DNA from: Paracoccus sphaerophysae
Lineage (GTDB): Bacteria; Pseudomonadota; Alphaproteobacteria; Rhodobacterales; Rhodobacteraceae
Assembly: GCF_000763805.1 (NCBI RefSeq)
Contig: NZ_JRKS01000004.1
Location: forward strand, 25,422-89,421
Direction of reading: 5' to 3'
DNA: 64,000 bases
In this document: piece by piece, positions 42,010 through 53,051 of the stretch
How positions within the stretch are numbered: the stretch's first letter is position 1
Layout: each line of letters opens with the position of its first letter
Notes under the pieces: generated by a model
Told to the model about the DNA's origin: nothing
The model's database searches: none
Seen by the model: the letters and a program-made list of their open reading frames with translations, nothing else
Translations under genes and position numbers: made by a program

Positions 42010-42053
42010 ACCTGGCCCTTGCCAGGTCGCCTGCGCGCCGCTATCAGGCGCGC
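42010..42053 (+). promoter_or_regulatory. two strong hairpins in the rpmI-rplT leader
   Basis: ACCTGGC, loop CCTT, GCCAGGT (42010-42027) is followed by GCGCGCC, 7-base loop, GGCGCGC (42033-42053). Both stems are perfect. No T run follows, so they are either the end of the pyk transcript or a leader structure for L20 feedback, which is known for rpmI-rplT in other bacteria. Confidence 0.45.
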
Positions 42054-42122
42054 TTCGACGTTCCGTGCGGCCGGCCGATTGGCATTGCCGAGTCGCGCGT
42101 TCACTCTGACAAGGAGACGAAA

Positions 42123-42323
42123 ATGCCGAAGATGAAGACCAAATCGGCCGCCAAGAAGCGGTTCTCGATGACGGCCTCGGGCAAAGTCAAGGCTGGCCCC
42201 GCGGGCAAGCGCCACGGGATGATCAAGCGCTCGACGAAATTCATCCGCGACGTGACCGGGACGATGATCCTGTCCGATGCGGACGCGAAGATCGTCAAGA
42301 AATACATGCCCTACAACCGCTGA
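42123..42323 (+). CDS. rpmI: 50S ribosomal protein L35
   Basis: A 66-residue basic protein, [20 protein letters not shown], the standard L35 start; AAGGAG eight bases upstream. It precedes rplT by 15 bases. infC is not adjacent, as is usual in alphaproteobacteria. Confidence 0.97.
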   Translation: MPKMKTKSAAKKRFSMTASGKVKAGPAGKRHGMIKRSTKFIRDVTGTMILSDADAKIVKKYMPYNR

Positions 42324-42338
42324 TCGAGGAGCCGAGAG

Positions 42339-42698
42339 ATGTCCCGCGTTAAATCCGGCAAGGTCACCCACGCCCGCCACAAGAAGGTGCTCGACGCTGC
42401 CAAGGGTTACTATGGCAACCGTTCGCGCAACTTCCGCACCGCCACCCAGGCCGTCGACAAGGCCAACCAGTACGCGACCCGCGACCGCAAGACCCGCAAG
42501 CGCAACTTCCGCGCGCTGTGGATCCAGCGGATCAACGCCGCCGTCCGCGCCATCGACGCCGAGATGACCTATTCGCGCTTCATCGCCGCGCTGTCCAAGG
42601 CGGGGATCGAGGTGGACCGCAAGGTTCTGGCCGATCTGGCCGTGCACGAGCCCGACGCCTTCGGCGCCATCGTCGCGCAGGCGAAAGCCGCCGCCTGA
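42339..42698 (+). CDS. rplT: 50S ribosomal protein L20
   Basis: A 119-residue 23S rRNA-binding protein needed for early 50S assembly. [18 protein letters not shown] and the following [16 protein letters not shown] are diagnostic. In other bacteria L20 represses its own operon through the leader. A strong terminator follows at 42722. Confidence 0.97.
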   Translation: MSRVKSGKVTHARHKKVLDAAKGYYGNRSRNFRTATQAVDKANQYATRDRKTRKRNFRALWIQRINAAVRAIDAEMTYSRFIAALSKAGIEVDRKVLADLAVHEPDAFGAIVAQAKAAA

Positions 42699-42721
42699 TC
42701 CGTTCAGGTTAGGGAAAGACG

Positions 42722-42752
42722 AAAACCCGCGCCAAGGCGCGGGTTTTCTTTT
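42722..42752. terminator. bidirectional terminator between rplT and the AGCS symporter gene
   Basis: AAAACCCGCGCC, two bases, GGCGCGGGTTTT then CTTTT: a 12-bp perfect stem with A and T runs on either side. It can stop both the rplT transcript and the convergent symporter transcript. Confidence 0.92.
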
Positions 42753-42782
42753 GCTGTCCGCCGTGCTGGCCGCCGCGTTTGC

Positions 42783-44192
42783 CTAGCGCCAGATGTCGGG
42801 ATCGACTCCGCGATCGGCCAGGTCCGGATGCGCGGCCAGGTGGAATTCGGGCCGCCGCCCCAGCCGGCGCTGTTCCAGATAGTCGCGGGTGATCCGCAGG
42901 ATGATCCCCGACATGGCCACGATGGCAATCAGGTTGATCGTCGCCATCAGCCCCATCGAGGCGTCGGCGAAGTTGAACACCGTGCCCACCGCCTGCAGCG
43001 CGCCCCAGACCACCATGCCCAGCACCGCCAGCCGCATGACCAGGATCGCCCCGTCGCCGCCGCCGAGGAACACCACCGCGTTCTCGGCATAGGCGTAGTT
43101 GCCGATGATCGAGGTGAAGGCAAAGAACAGGATCGCCACCGCCACGAAATACAGCCCCCAGCTGCCGAAATGTTCGCCAAGGGCGGCCTGGGTGAGGGCG
43201 ACTCCGGTCAGTTCGGCCGAGGGGACGGCGCCCGACAGCAGGATCATCACCGCGGTCGCCGTGCAGACCAGGATCGTGTCGATGAACACCCCCAGCGCCT
43301 GCACGAAGCCCTGCGAGGCCGGGTGGTGCGGGTGGGGCCGCGCGGCGGCGGCGATGTTCGGGGCCGAGCCCATGCCGGCCTCGTTGGAAAACAGCCCGCG
43401 CTTGACCCCGTTCAGCATTGCCGCGGCCATGCTGCCCGCGACGCCGCTGGCGGCCTCGGTCAGGCCGAATGCGCTTTGCACGATGTGCGACAGGACCGCG
43501 GGCACCTCGGCCAGGTTGGTGGCGAACACCCAGGCCGCGGCCAGCAGGTAGGCGCCGGCCATGAACGGCACGATCCACTCCGCCGCCCGCGCGATCTGCG
43601 GGATGCCGCCGAAGATAATGACCCCGGTGATCGCCGCCAACCCGACCCCGGTGGCCCAGCGCGGGACGCCGAAGGTGACCCAGGCCTCGGCGATGGAATT
43701 GGCCTGCACCGCCTCGAACACGAGGCCGAAGGACAGGATCAGCGCCACCGCGAACAGCGCCGCGAGCCAGTGCATCCGCAGCCCGCGCGAGATGTAGAAG
43801 GCCGGCCCGCCGCGATAAAGCCCGTGCGGCCCGTGGACCTTGTAAAGCTGCGCCAGCGCCGATTCCGCGTAAGCCGTGGCCATGCCGAGGCTGGCCACCA
43901 CCCACATCCAGAACACCGCACCCGGTCCCCCCAGGGTGATCGCCACCGCGACGCCGGCGATGTTGCCGGTGCCGACCCGGCTGGCCAGGCTGACCGACAG
44001 CGCCTGCAACGGCGAGATGCCGTCCGCGTCGGGATCGCCCCGGCCCAGCGTGCAGCGGATCATTTCCGGGAAATGCCGGATCTGGATGAAGCCCAGCCGC
44101 AGCGTGAAGAACACGCCCACCGCAAGCAGGCCATAGATCAGCACGTAGCCCCAGAAGATGTCGTTCAGGAAATTGATCACGCTGTCGATCAT
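42783..44192 (-). CDS. sodium:alanine (AGCS) symporter family protein
   Basis: A 469-residue inner-membrane symporter importing alanine, glycine or related amino acids with sodium. The AGCS signature SVSLASRVGTGNIAGVAVAI (about residues 70-90) and FSNEAGMGSAPNIAAAA are clear; about eleven spans. The ATG at 44192 has GAGG six bases before it and is preferred over the ATG at 44204. It lies between rplT and pheS, in the reverse direction. Confidence 0.93.
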   Translation of the reverse strand: MIDSVINFLNDIFWGYVLIYGLLAVGVFFTLRLGFIQIRHFPEMIRCTLGRGDPDADGISPLQALSVSLASRVGTGNIAGVAVAITLGGPGAVFWMWVVASLGMATAYAESALAQLYKVHGPHGLYRGGPAFYISRGLRMHWLAALFAVALILSFGLVFEAVQANSIAEAWVTFGVPRWATGVGLAAITGVIIFGGIPQIARAAEWIVPFMAGAYLLAAAWVFATNLAEVPAVLSHIVQSAFGLTEAASGVAGSMAAAMLNGVKRGLFSNEAGMGSAPNIAAAARPHPHHPASQGFVQALGVFIDTILVCTATAVMILLSGAVPSAELTGVALTQAALGEHFGSWGLYFVAVAILFFAFTSIIGNYAYAENAVVFLGGGDGAILVMRLAVLGMVVWGALQAVGTVFNFADASMGLMATINLIAIVAMSGIILRITRDYLEQRRLGRRPEFHLAAHPDLADRGVDPDIWR

Positions 44193-44297
44193 GGCTGGCC
44201 TCATGCATCACACGGTCGTGAGAACTGGTTAACGCAACCGCACGGGGAAACACCACCCCCCGCGCAACCCTTGCCGCGCGGGTCACGTTGACCCGAC

Positions 44298-45662
44298 ATG
44301 ACGGACACCGCCGCCCTTCCGCCCCCGTCCCCCGGCTATCCGCCGCGCGTGGCGCTGGCGCGCAAGCCGCTGGGCATCCTCGGCTCGGCCATGACGGCCC
44401 GGCGCAACGTGCTGGAACTGATCCCCGAACTTGCCGTCCGCCAGCCGATGGTGTCGGGCACGCTGGGCATCCGCTGGCACATGGTGATGGACCCCGAGGC
44501 GCTGAAGCGCGTGCTCAAGGACCGGGTCGAGGATTACCCCAAATCCACCGTCACCCGGATGATCCTGGAACCGGCCATCGGCGACAGCCTGTTCGTGGCC
44601 GAGGGCGCCCAGTGGCGCTGGCAGCGCCTGGCCGCCGCCCCGGCCTTTGCCGCCCGCCATGTCGAGGCGCTGGCCCCGGTGATGACCGCCGCCGCCGAGA
44701 CCTCGGCCGCCCGCATCGCCGGCGCGCCCCAGCCCTTCGACGCCTTCGAGGAGATGGTCGCCGCCACCTTCGAGGTCATCAGCGACGTGACCTTCTCTGG
44801 CGACGAGGGGTTCGACCGCGACGCCGTGCATCACGCGATCGACCGCTACATCGCCTCGACCGCGCGGGTGTCGGTGCTGGACGTGCTGGGCGCGCCGCCC
44901 TGGGTGCCGCGGCCGGGGCGGCTGGTGTCGGGGGGCGCGCTGCGGCGCACCAAGGCGATCGCCGACCGTGCCATCGCCGACCGGGCCCGGCGCGGCCCGC
45001 GGCTGCCGCCGGACCTGCTGGACCTGCTGCGCGCCGGGGTGGACCCGGAGACCGGCCGATCGATGAACCCCGCCGAGCTGCGCGACAACCTGCTGACCTT
45101 CATTGTCGCGGGGCACGAGACGACTGCCCTGACGCTCGCCTGGGCGCTTTACCTGGTGGCCTTCGACCCCGCCGTGCAGGACCGCGCCGCGGCCGAGGTG
45201 GCGGGGATGGACCGGATCACCGCCGCGGACCTGCCGCGGCTGCCCTATGTCCAGCAGATCGTGCAGGAGACGCTGCGCCTGTATCCTCCGGCAGCGTTCC
45301 TGTCGCGCACCGCGCGCAGGGCCGACACGCTGGGCGGGCGCGAGGTGCGGCCCGGCGATACCGTGATGCTGCCGATCTATGCGCTGCACCGGCACCGGCT
45401 GCTGTGGGACGATCCCGACCGCTTCGATCCTGACCGCTTCGCGCCGGGGGTGGACCGTGACCGCTTTGCCTTCCTGCCCTTCGGCGGCGGCCCGCGCATC
45501 TGCATCGGCGCGAACTTCGCGCTGCAAGAGGCGGCGATCATCCTCGGCACCCTGCTGGCGCGGTTCCGGTTCGAGACGGTGCCCGGCCGCGTCCCTTATC
45601 CGCGGATGATCCTGACCCTGCGGCCGCAAGGCGGCGTCTGGCTGCGCGCCACCCCGCGATGA
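44298..45662 (+). CDS. cytochrome P450
   Basis: A 454-residue soluble P450 mono-oxygenase. The I-helix oxygen site is FIVAGHETTALTLAW, the K-helix ExxR is ETLRLYP, and the heme-binding loop is FLPFGGGPRICIGANFA with the Cys ligand. The overall look (hydrophobic N-terminus without anchor, DRFDPDRFAP) resembles bacterial CYPs acting on fatty acids or terpenes. No redox partner gene is near, so electrons must come from elsewhere. It is followed 42 bases later by a cation antiporter gene. Confidence 0.95.
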   Translation: MTDTAALPPPSPGYPPRVALARKPLGILGSAMTARRNVLELIPELAVRQPMVSGTLGIRWHMVMDPEALKRVLKDRVEDYPKSTVTRMILEPAIGDSLFVAEGAQWRWQRLAAAPAFAARHVEALAPVMTAAAETSAARIAGAPQPFDAFEEMVAATFEVISDVTFSGDEGFDRDAVHHAIDRYIASTARVSVLDVLGAPPWVPRPGRLVSGGALRRTKAIADRAIADRARRGPRLPPDLLDLLRAGVDPETGRSMNPAELRDNLLTFIVAGHETTALTLAWALYLVAFDPAVQDRAAAEVAGMDRITAADLPRLPYVQQIVQETLRLYPPAAFLSRTARRADTLGGREVRPGDTVMLPIYALHRHRLLWDDPDRFDPDRFAPGVDRDRFAFLPFGGGPRICIGANFALQEAAIILGTLLARFRFETVPGRVPYPRMILTLRPQGGVWLRATPR

Positions 45663-45704
45663 TCGGCTGGTCACCCCCCGCGCGGTCGCGCTAAAGGGAA
45701 GATC

Positions 45705-46790
45705 ATGTCCATCCTCTCCACGATCCGGGCGGAGCTTCCGCTGATTCTCATCGCCGCCACCCTGGCGGTGGTGCAGTCGGTCGGCGTGCCCGCCTCTGGC
45801 ATCGCGGGCGGGGCGGTCTTCCTGTGGCTGCTGATCGTGATGATCTGGGCCGCGGGCGGCGTCCTGCACCACGCCGAATCGGTCGCCGAGCGGCTGGGCG
45901 AGCCGCTGGGCACGCTGATCCTGACCCTCGCCGTGGTGGGCATCGAGGTCGCGCTGATCGCCTCGGTCATGCTGTCGGGCGACGGCAGCCCGACGCTGGC
46001 CCGCGACACCATGTTCGCGGTGGTGATGATCGTCCTGAACTTCCTCACCGGGCTGTCGCTGCTGCTGGGGGCGCTGCGCTTTGGCGAACAGAACTACAAC
46101 CTCGCCGGCGCCCGGTCCTTCCTGTCGGTGCTGCTGCCGCTGGCGGTGTTCTCGCTGATGCTGCCGGCCTACACGACCTCGAACTGGTCCCCGAGCTTCA
46201 GCGATTTCCAGGCGCTGTTCTTTTCCATAATCACCTTCGCCATGTACGGGGTCTTTCTGCTGATGCAGACGGTCCGCCATCGCGGCTATTTCACCGAACC
46301 CCAAGAGCCGCAGGTCCCCGACCACGTCCACGCCATGCACGCCACCTGGGTCCATGCGGTGCTGATGATCGCCACGCTGCTGCCCATCGTGCTGCTGTCC
46401 AAGACGCTGACGAAATACGTCAATTCCGGGCTGGACATGCTGGGCCTGCCGGCCGCGCTGGGGGGCGTGCTGATCGCGATGATCGTGCTGGTCCCCGAAG
46501 GGGCGAGCGCGATCCGCGCCGCCCGCCACAACCGCCTGCAGCGCGCGATCAACCTGTGCCTGGGCGCGGCGCTGTCCACCATCGGGCTGACCGTGCCGGT
46601 GGTGCTGGGGATCGGCGCGTGGATGGGCCACGACGTGATCCTGGGACTGACCCCGGTCAACCAGATCATGCTGGCGCTGTCGCTGATCACCGCCGTCCTG
46701 ACCTTTGGCACCCAGCGCACCAACGTGCTGCATGGCGCGATCCATATCGTCCTGTTCCTCGCCTACCTGGCACTGATCTTCGCGCCCTGA
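45705..46790 (+). CDS. calcium/sodium:proton antiporter (ChaA/CaCA family)
   Basis: A 361-residue polytopic exporter. The two inverted alpha-repeats carry acidic motifs VVGIEVALIASVML (about residues 79-92) and IVLVPEGASAIRAARHNRLQ, as in ChaA, which exports Ca2+ or Na+ in exchange for protons. AAAGGGAAG upstream fits the start. It probably follows the P450 on one transcript; no functional link is evident. Confidence 0.9.
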   Translation: MSILSTIRAELPLILIAATLAVVQSVGVPASGIAGGAVFLWLLIVMIWAAGGVLHHAESVAERLGEPLGTLILTLAVVGIEVALIASVMLSGDGSPTLARDTMFAVVMIVLNFLTGLSLLLGALRFGEQNYNLAGARSFLSVLLPLAVFSLMLPAYTTSNWSPSFSDFQALFFSIITFAMYGVFLLMQTVRHRGYFTEPQEPQVPDHVHAMHATWVHAVLMIATLLPIVLLSKTLTKYVNSGLDMLGLPAALGGVLIAMIVLVPEGASAIRAARHNRLQRAINLCLGAALSTIGLTVPVVLGIGAWMGHDVILGLTPVNQIMLALSLITAVLTFGTQRTNVLHGAIHIVLFLAYLALIFAP

Positions 46791-46889
46791 GCGCCGGGCG
46801 ACCCGTCCGGCCAGCCGGCTTTCCCCGCGCAAGCGGGTGTGCTAACGCCGCCCGGATTCCCGACCCAGACACCCGCAGGCGCTTTTCCG

Positions 46890-47968
<1,079 letters not shown>

Positions 47969-47972
<4 letters not shown>

Positions 47973-48595
47973 TTGAGAAAGTCTGTGCGTTTTTTCCACC
48001 TGAAAACTGCGCTGAGTGGATCGGCGCAGTTGGGTCGTTCGGACAATTTCTTGTGGTTGCGCTGGCTCTTTTATTTACTATTTGCCAAGTCAGTGCGTGG
48101 CGAAAACAACGTGTTCTTGAACGCAGAGCGGAACTTGCAGACGATATTTTGCTGCATGCAGGAAAATTTAAGGAGGAACTTCTTTATCTCCGGCGGCCGT
48201 TTAATTATTCGCCGAGCGGATCAATTATCAATGGCGATGTTTCTGAATATGAGGAGCGGCTGAAGGAGATTAAAGAACTTGAACCGCTTACGGATCTCAT
48301 TGCAACGGCCCGAACTAGGCAAGAATTTCTTATCGATAACCCCAAAGTTGAGAGCGCATTGCGCGATCTGATCGAAACTGAGCGGGATTTGAAGCATGCC
48401 TTTGGCGCGTTGCTGGCTCATCTGCGGGCTGGTCCTGGTTTAATTGATAAAACAGCCGATCCTCAATTGTTGCGACAATACGCAGTTGCTGTCGAGAAAC
48501 CAACAGGAAACGATCTGATACGCGCCAAGCTGGTATCTGGAAACGCGACACTGAAGGCAGAACTGAAAACAGAGATAAGGTTGGGTCAAAAATGA
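47969..48595 (+). CDS. AT-rich single-span membrane protein inserted between pheS and pheT
   Basis: A 208-residue product of unknown function. Its GTG start overlaps the pheS stop (GTGA) and its stop overlaps the pheT ATG (ATGA), so it is coupled on both sides. It has a short N-terminus, one membrane span (about residues 18-40, [18 protein letters not shown]), then Trp-Arg-Lys-rich [10 protein letters not shown], which should put the long helical C-terminal part (about 45-208) in the cytoplasm. There is no internal Met. Codon use is AT-rich (AAA, GAA, ATT, CTT, TTT), unlike all neighbours, which points to recent transfer. The pattern of a span, then WR, then ELA and a later R-P resembles hypothetical membrane proteins seen near phage-defence genes; that is recollection only. 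Confidence 0.8.
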
Positions 48596-50997
48596 AACTC
48601 ACCCTCTCCTGGCTCCGTGATCACCTCGACACCACGGCCTCAATCGCGGAAATCGCCGACGCCCTGACCGACCTCGGGCTCGAGGTCGAGGACATCCACG
48701 ACCCCGCCACCCGGCTCGCGCCCTTCACCCTCGCCAAGGTGATCCACGCCGAACAGCACCCCGACGCCGACCGGCTGCGGGTCTGCCGGGTGATGACCGA
48801 CGAGGGCGAAAAGCAGATCGTCTGCGGCGCGCCGAATGCGCGGGCGGGGATCACCGTCGTGCTGGCCAAGCCCGGCGACTACGTGCCCGGCATCGACACC
48901 ACGTTGGGCGTCGGCCGCATCCGCGGCGTCGAGAGCCACGGCATGATGGCCTCGGAACGCGAGCTGGAACTCAGCGACGAACACGACGGCATCATCGAGC
49001 TGCCCTCGGGCGAGGTCGGCGAGCGCTTCACCGACTGGCTGTCCGCCAACGCGCCCGAAAAGATCGACCCGGTGATCGAGATCAAGATCACCCCCAACCG
49101 CCCCGACGCGCTGGGCATCCGCGGCGTCGCCCGCGACCTCGCGGCGCGCGGGCTGGGGACGCTCAAGCCGCTGAAGACGGCGACCATACCGGGCCGCTTC
49201 CCCAGCCCGGTCGGCGTCACCATCGACCCCGAGATCGCCGCCAAGGCCCCTTTCTTCGCCGGCCGCGTGGTGCGGGGGGTCAGGAACGGCCCCAGCCCGG
49301 ACTGGATGCAGAAGCGCCTGCGCGCTATCGGGCTGCGGCCGATCAACGCGCTGGTCGATATCACCAACTACTTCACCCACGACCTGAACCGCCCGCTGCA
49401 CGTCTTCGACGTGGCCAAGGTCACGGGCGACCTGCATCTGCGCGCGGCGCGGGCCGGCGAGACGCTGGTCGCGCTCGACGACAAGACCTACGCGATGCCC
49501 GAGGGCGCGGTGGTGATCTGCGACGCGAACGGCATCGAAAGCATCGCCGGGGTGATGGGCGGCTCGGCCTCGGGGTCGTCCGAGGACACCACCGAGGTGT
49601 TCATCGAGGCAGCGTTCTTCGACCCGATCAGCGTGGCGGCCACGGGGCGGGCGCTCAAGATCAACTCGGACGCGCGCTATCGGTTCGAACGCGGCATCGA
49701 CCCGGAGTTCACCCTGCCGGGGCTGGACCTGGCGACGCAGATGGTCCTCGACCTGTGCGGCGGCGAGCCGTCCGAGATCGTGACCGCGGGCGCGGTCCCC
49801 GATCACGCCCGCGCATATCGGCTGGACACCGACCGCGTGGTCAGCCTGGTCGGCATGGAGATCCCGTCCGAACAGCAGCGCGCGACGCTGACCGCGCTGG
49901 GCTTCGATATCGACGGCGACATGGCGCATGTCCCCTCGTGGCGGCCCGACGTGCAGGGCGAGGCCGACCTGATCGAGGAGGTCGCCCGCATCGCCTCGCT
50001 GACCAGGCTGCAGGGCAAGCCGCTGCCGCGCCCGCGGGCAGGCGTGCCGCTGCCGGTGCTGACGCCCTTGCAGCGCCGCGAAAGCGCCGCGCGGCGGATG
50101 GCGGCGGCGCTGGGGTATAACGAATGCGTCACCTACAGCTTCATCGACGCCCGCGCCGCGGCGCTGTTCGGGGGCGGCGGCGAGGCGGTCCGGCTGGAAA
50201 ACCCGATCAGCTCTGAAATGACGCATCTGCGCCCCGACCTGCTGCCCGGCCTGCTCGCGGCGGCCGCGCGCAACCAGGCGCGCGGGTTCATGGACCTCGC
50301 GCTGTTCGAGGTCGGGCCGGTCTTTTCGGGCGGCGAGCCCGGCGAGCAGGCGGTGCAGCTGACCGGCCTGCTGGTCGGCGCCAGCGCCGCCCGCGATCCG
50401 CATGGCAGCCGCCGGCCGGTGGACCTGTATGACGCCAAGGCCGACGCCGAGGCGGTGCTGGGTGCAACCGGCGCCCCGGCGCGCAGCCAGATCGACCGCA
50501 AGCTGGACGGCTGGTGGCATCCCGGCCGCGCCGGGAATGTGCAGCTGGGACCGAACCGGCTGGCGACCTTTGGCGAGCTGCATCCGCGCGTGCTGGCCCG
50601 GATGGACGTCAAGGGGCCGGCGGTCGCCTTCACCGTTCACCTCGCCAACGTGCCGCTGCCCAAGGCCAAGTCGCCGACCCGACCCGCGCTGCAGGCGAGC
50701 GACCTGCAGGCGGTGGACCGCGACTTCGCCTTCGTGGTGGACGAGCGGGTCGAGGCGGCGGCGATCGTGAACGCGGCCCAGGGCGCCGACAAGGCCCTGA
50801 TCGAGCGGGTGACGGTCTTCGACGAGTTCCGCGGCGACCGCGCCGCGGCGCAGATGGGCAAGGGCCGCAAGTCGGTCGCAATCACCGCCCGCCTGCAACC
50901 CCGCGACCGCACCCTGACGGAGGCCGAGATCGAGGCCGTCGCCGCCCGCATCGTCGAGAAGGTCGCGAAAGCGACCGGCGGCACCCTGCGCGGCTGA
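48592..50997 (+). CDS. pheT: phenylalanyl-tRNA synthetase beta subunit
   Basis: The 801-residue partner of PheS, carrying the tRNA-binding and editing domains. Visible are the N-terminal [14 protein letters not shown], an EMAP-like tRNA-binding domain (about residues 40-150, with DRLRVCRVMTDEG), the B3/B4 editing region (GLRPINALVDITNY), the B5 domain, and the C-terminal FDX-ACB anticodon-binding domain (about 705-801). Length is normal, so the inserted gene has not damaged it. Confidence 0.97.
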   Translation: MKLTLSWLRDHLDTTASIAEIADALTDLGLEVEDIHDPATRLAPFTLAKVIHAEQHPDADRLRVCRVMTDEGEKQIVCGAPNARAGITVVLAKPGDYVPGIDTTLGVGRIRGVESHGMMASERELELSDEHDGIIELPSGEVGERFTDWLSANAPEKIDPVIEIKITPNRPDALGIRGVARDLAARGLGTLKPLKTATIPGRFPSPVGVTIDPEIAAKAPFFAGRVVRGVRNGPSPDWMQKRLRAIGLRPINALVDITNYFTHDLNRPLHVFDVAKVTGDLHLRAARAGETLVALDDKTYAMPEGAVVICDANGIESIAGVMGGSASGSSEDTTEVFIEAAFFDPISVAATGRALKINSDARYRFERGIDPEFTLPGLDLATQMVLDLCGGEPSEIVTAGAVPDHARAYRLDTDRVVSLVGMEIPSEQQRATLTALGFDIDGDMAHVPSWRPDVQGEADLIEEVARIASLTRLQGKPLPRPRAGVPLPVLTPLQRRESAARRMAAALGYNECVTYSFIDARAAALFGGGGEAVRLENPISSEMTHLRPDLLPGLLAAAARNQARGFMDLALFEVGPVFSGGEPGEQAVQLTGLLVGASAARDPHGSRRPVDLYDAKADAEAVLGATGAPARSQIDRKLDGWWHPGRAGNVQLGPNRLATFGELHPRVLARMDVKGPAVAFTVHLANVPLPKAKSPTRPALQASDLQAVDRDFAFVVDERVEAAAIVNAAQGADKALIERVTVFDEFRGDRAAAQMGKGRKSVAITARLQPRDRTLTEAEIEAVAARIVEKVAKATGGTLRG

Positions 50998-51067
50998 TCC
51001 GGTCGCCGTCCAGCGCGGACGGCGGACTGGCGGGGAGGCCCCGGCGCGCAGGACCGGCGGGCAAGGC

Positions 51068-51241
51068 GGCGCGATCCCGGAAGGGGAAGACCGGCGCGGC
51101 AGACGGCGCGCAGGTCCGGCGGGATCGGCGACGGGATGACCGCCGCTCCAGACGGGCGCGATCCCGGAACGGGAAGACCGGCGCGGCAGAAGGCGCGCAG
51201 GTCCATCGGGATCAGCGACGGGATGTCCGCCCCGCCAGACG
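51068..51241. repeat. two 87-bp tandem repeats downstream of pheT
   Basis: Two head-to-tail copies (51068-51154 and 51155-51241) differ at about eight positions; part of a third follows to about 51275, and a fragment precedes at about 51043. Each begins GGCGCGATCCCGGAA. The period is a multiple of three and gives matching 29-residue blocks in some frames, but no frame has a start, ribosome site or conserved product, so I treat it as non-coding. It fills most of the 368-base gap between pheT and the chemoreceptor gene. Confidence 0.85.
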
Positions 51242-51284
51242 GGCGCGCAGAACCGGCGAGGATCACCGACGGGACCGACGCGCA

Positions 51285-51316
51285 AGACCGGCGAGGATGG
51301 GGATCCTCGCCGGTCT
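51285..51316. terminator. 14-bp perfect hairpin between convergent pheT and the chemoreceptor gene
   Basis: AGACCGGCGAGGAT, loop GGGG, ATCCTCGCCGGTCT. It lies between the convergent ends of pheT and the chemoreceptor gene, so a terminator role for both is likely despite the lack of a T run. Its left arm is part of a word that recurs in the preceding 87-bp repeats. Confidence 0.55.
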
Positions 51317-51365
51317 CGCGTCGCCGGAGCGGCGTGCCCGCCGCCGGCTGCCGGCTGCCGTCAGG

Positions 51366-53051
51366 TCAGGCGACGCGGCGCTGCGACTCTGCCTGGGGCA
51401 CGTCGCCCTGGGTGCGGAAGCGGTCCATCATCCGGCCCAGCTCCTCGACCTGGGTGGACAGTGCGGCGGCCGCGGCGGCGTATTGTTCCGACATCGACAG
51501 GTTCGCCTGGTTCACCCCGTCGAGCTGGGCCAGCGCGGTCGAGACCTCGCGCACGCCGGTCGACTGTTCCGAGGTCGCATGGGCGATGCCGGTGATGTTT
51601 TCCACCACCCCGCTGACCGCGGTCTGGATCTGGTCCAGCGACAGGCCCGCGTCCCGGGCCAGGCGGACGCCGGCCTTGACCTCGGTCTCGCTCTTGCCGA
51701 TCAGGTCGGCGATGCTTTGCGAGGCCTTGGCCGACTGCTGGGCCAGGTTGCGCACCTCGTTGGCGACGACCGCGAAGCCACGCCCCACCTCGCCGGCGCG
51801 GGCCGCTTCGACGGCGGCGTTGATCGACAGCAGGTTGGTCTGGAACGCAAAGCCTTCGATGACGCGGGTGAACTCGCCCATCTGCTTGGTGTGTTCGTCG
51901 ATTCGTTCGATGGCGGCGATGGCCTCGGACACGACCTGCGCGCCTTTCAGCACCACGTTCAGCGCATCGCGCGCCGCGGCGTCGGCGCTTTGGGCCGACT
52001 GGCTGGTCATGGTGATGTTGCCCGAGATTTCCTCGACCGCGGCGGCGGTTTCTTCCAGCGACGCGGCCTGGCTTTCGCCGCGGCGGGCCAGGTCACCGGC
52101 GCCCCGCGCGATCTGCACGGCCTCGTCGTTCATCTGGCCGGCCCGGCCGCGGATTTCCGAGATCATCGCCTCGAGATCGTCGTTCGTTTCATTGAACGTC
52201 GCCGCCACGGCGGCGAATTCCGGCTTTTCAGGCGCTGCGACCCGATAGGTCAGATCGCCGCCCCGCATCGCGTTCAGGCCGGCGACGAGCCCCTGCATCA
52301 GCTGCTCCTGGTCGGGGACATCGGTGGCCATCTTGACCACCGACGCAACCCGGCCGGCTTCGTCCAGCACGGGCACGTAGCTGCCCACGATCCAGATCGA
52401 ACTGCCGTCCCGCCGCTTGCGGCGGAATTCGCCGGTCTGAGATTCCCCCGCGTTCAGGCTCTGCCAGAACAGCTGGTATTGCGGCGAGGATGCATCCTGG
52501 GGGTGCATGAACATGCTGTGGTGCTTGCCGACGATGTCGTCCAGGCGATAACCCAGCAAGTCAAGGAAGTTGTCGTTGGCGGTCACGATTTCGCCGCTGG
52601 GCTTGAACTCGATCACCGCCTGGCTGCGCCCGAGGGCTTCGAACTTGCGCCGGGCGAGGCTTGCCGCGGCCGTCGAGGCGGTGATGTCGGCGGCAAAGAC
52701 CACGACCTGGGTCACCTGCCGCTGTTCGTCCAGCACCGGCGTATAGACCGCCGAGACCCAGAAGGGCTGGCCGGATTTCGCGATCCGCTTGTATTCGCCG
52801 GTCTGCGGGATGCCGGCGCGCAGCTGAGCCCAGAATTCCTCCTGCGATTTGTCCGGCTTGTCGTTGGGGTCGATCAGCTTGGACAGTTTCTGACCGACCA
52901 GCTCGTCGCGCTGATAGCCGCAAAGCTGCAGGCTGTTGTCGTTGACCGCCGTGATGGTGCCGTCGACGGCAAACGCCATGACCGACAGCACCTTTTCGAT
53001 TGCGGACATTGCCTGATCGAGATCAGGATGGGTAAATTTTTGACCTGTCAT
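51366..53051 (-). CDS. cytoplasmic methyl-accepting chemotaxis protein with two PAS domains
   Basis: A 561-residue soluble chemoreceptor. Two PAS domains (about residues 15-125 and 135-250; [17 protein letters not shown] and [17 protein letters not shown]) precede a HAMP-like linker and the MCP signalling domain. The hairpin tip is [31 protein letters not shown]. No membrane span is present, so it senses an internal cue such as redox or energy state. There is no C-terminal CheR-binding pentapeptide. GGAGG before the ATG supports the start. No other chemotaxis gene is in the window. Confidence 0.93.
   Translation of the reverse strand: MTGQKFTHPDLDQAMSAIEKVLSVMAFAVDGTITAVNDNSLQLCGYQRDELVGQKLSKLIDPNDKPDKSQEEFWAQLRAGIPQTGEYKRIAKSGQPFWVSAVYTPVLDEQRQVTQVVVFAADITASTAAASLARRKFEALGRSQAVIEFKPSGEIVTANDNFLDLLGYRLDDIVGKHHSMFMHPQDASSPQYQLFWQSLNAGESQTGEFRRKRRDGSSIWIVGSYVPVLDEAGRVASVVKMATDVPDQEQLMQGLVAGLNAMRGGDLTYRVAAPEKPEFAAVAATFNETNDDLEAMISEIRGRAGQMNDEAVQIARGAGDLARRGESQAASLEETAAAVEEISGNITMTSQSAQSADAAARDALNVVLKGAQVVSEAIAAIERIDEHTKQMGEFTRVIEGFAFQTNLLSINAAVEAARAGEVGRGFAVVANEVRNLAQQSAKASQSIADLIGKSETEVKAGVRLARDAGLSLDQIQTAVSGVVENITGIAHATSEQSTGVREVSTALAQLDGVNQANLSMSEQYAAAAAALSTQVEELGRMMDRFRTQGDVPQAESQRRVA

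Noticed and set aside
44283..46832. 849-codon minus-strand frame opposite the P450 and antiporter genes
   Set aside because: Antisense to two well-supported genes; Arg/Gly/His/Gln-rich product without motifs.
47973..48263. A second plus-strand frame of 96 codons inside the pheS-pheT insert
   Set aside because: It is shorter than the frame at 47969-48595, which covers the whole insert and overlaps both neighbours; its product is shaped by the AT-rich sequence alone.
48640..51285. An 881-codon minus-strand frame opposite pheT that also spans the 87-bp repeats
   Set aside because: Antisense to pheT, with low-complexity composition. The 29-residue repeats it contains simply reflect the DNA repeat.
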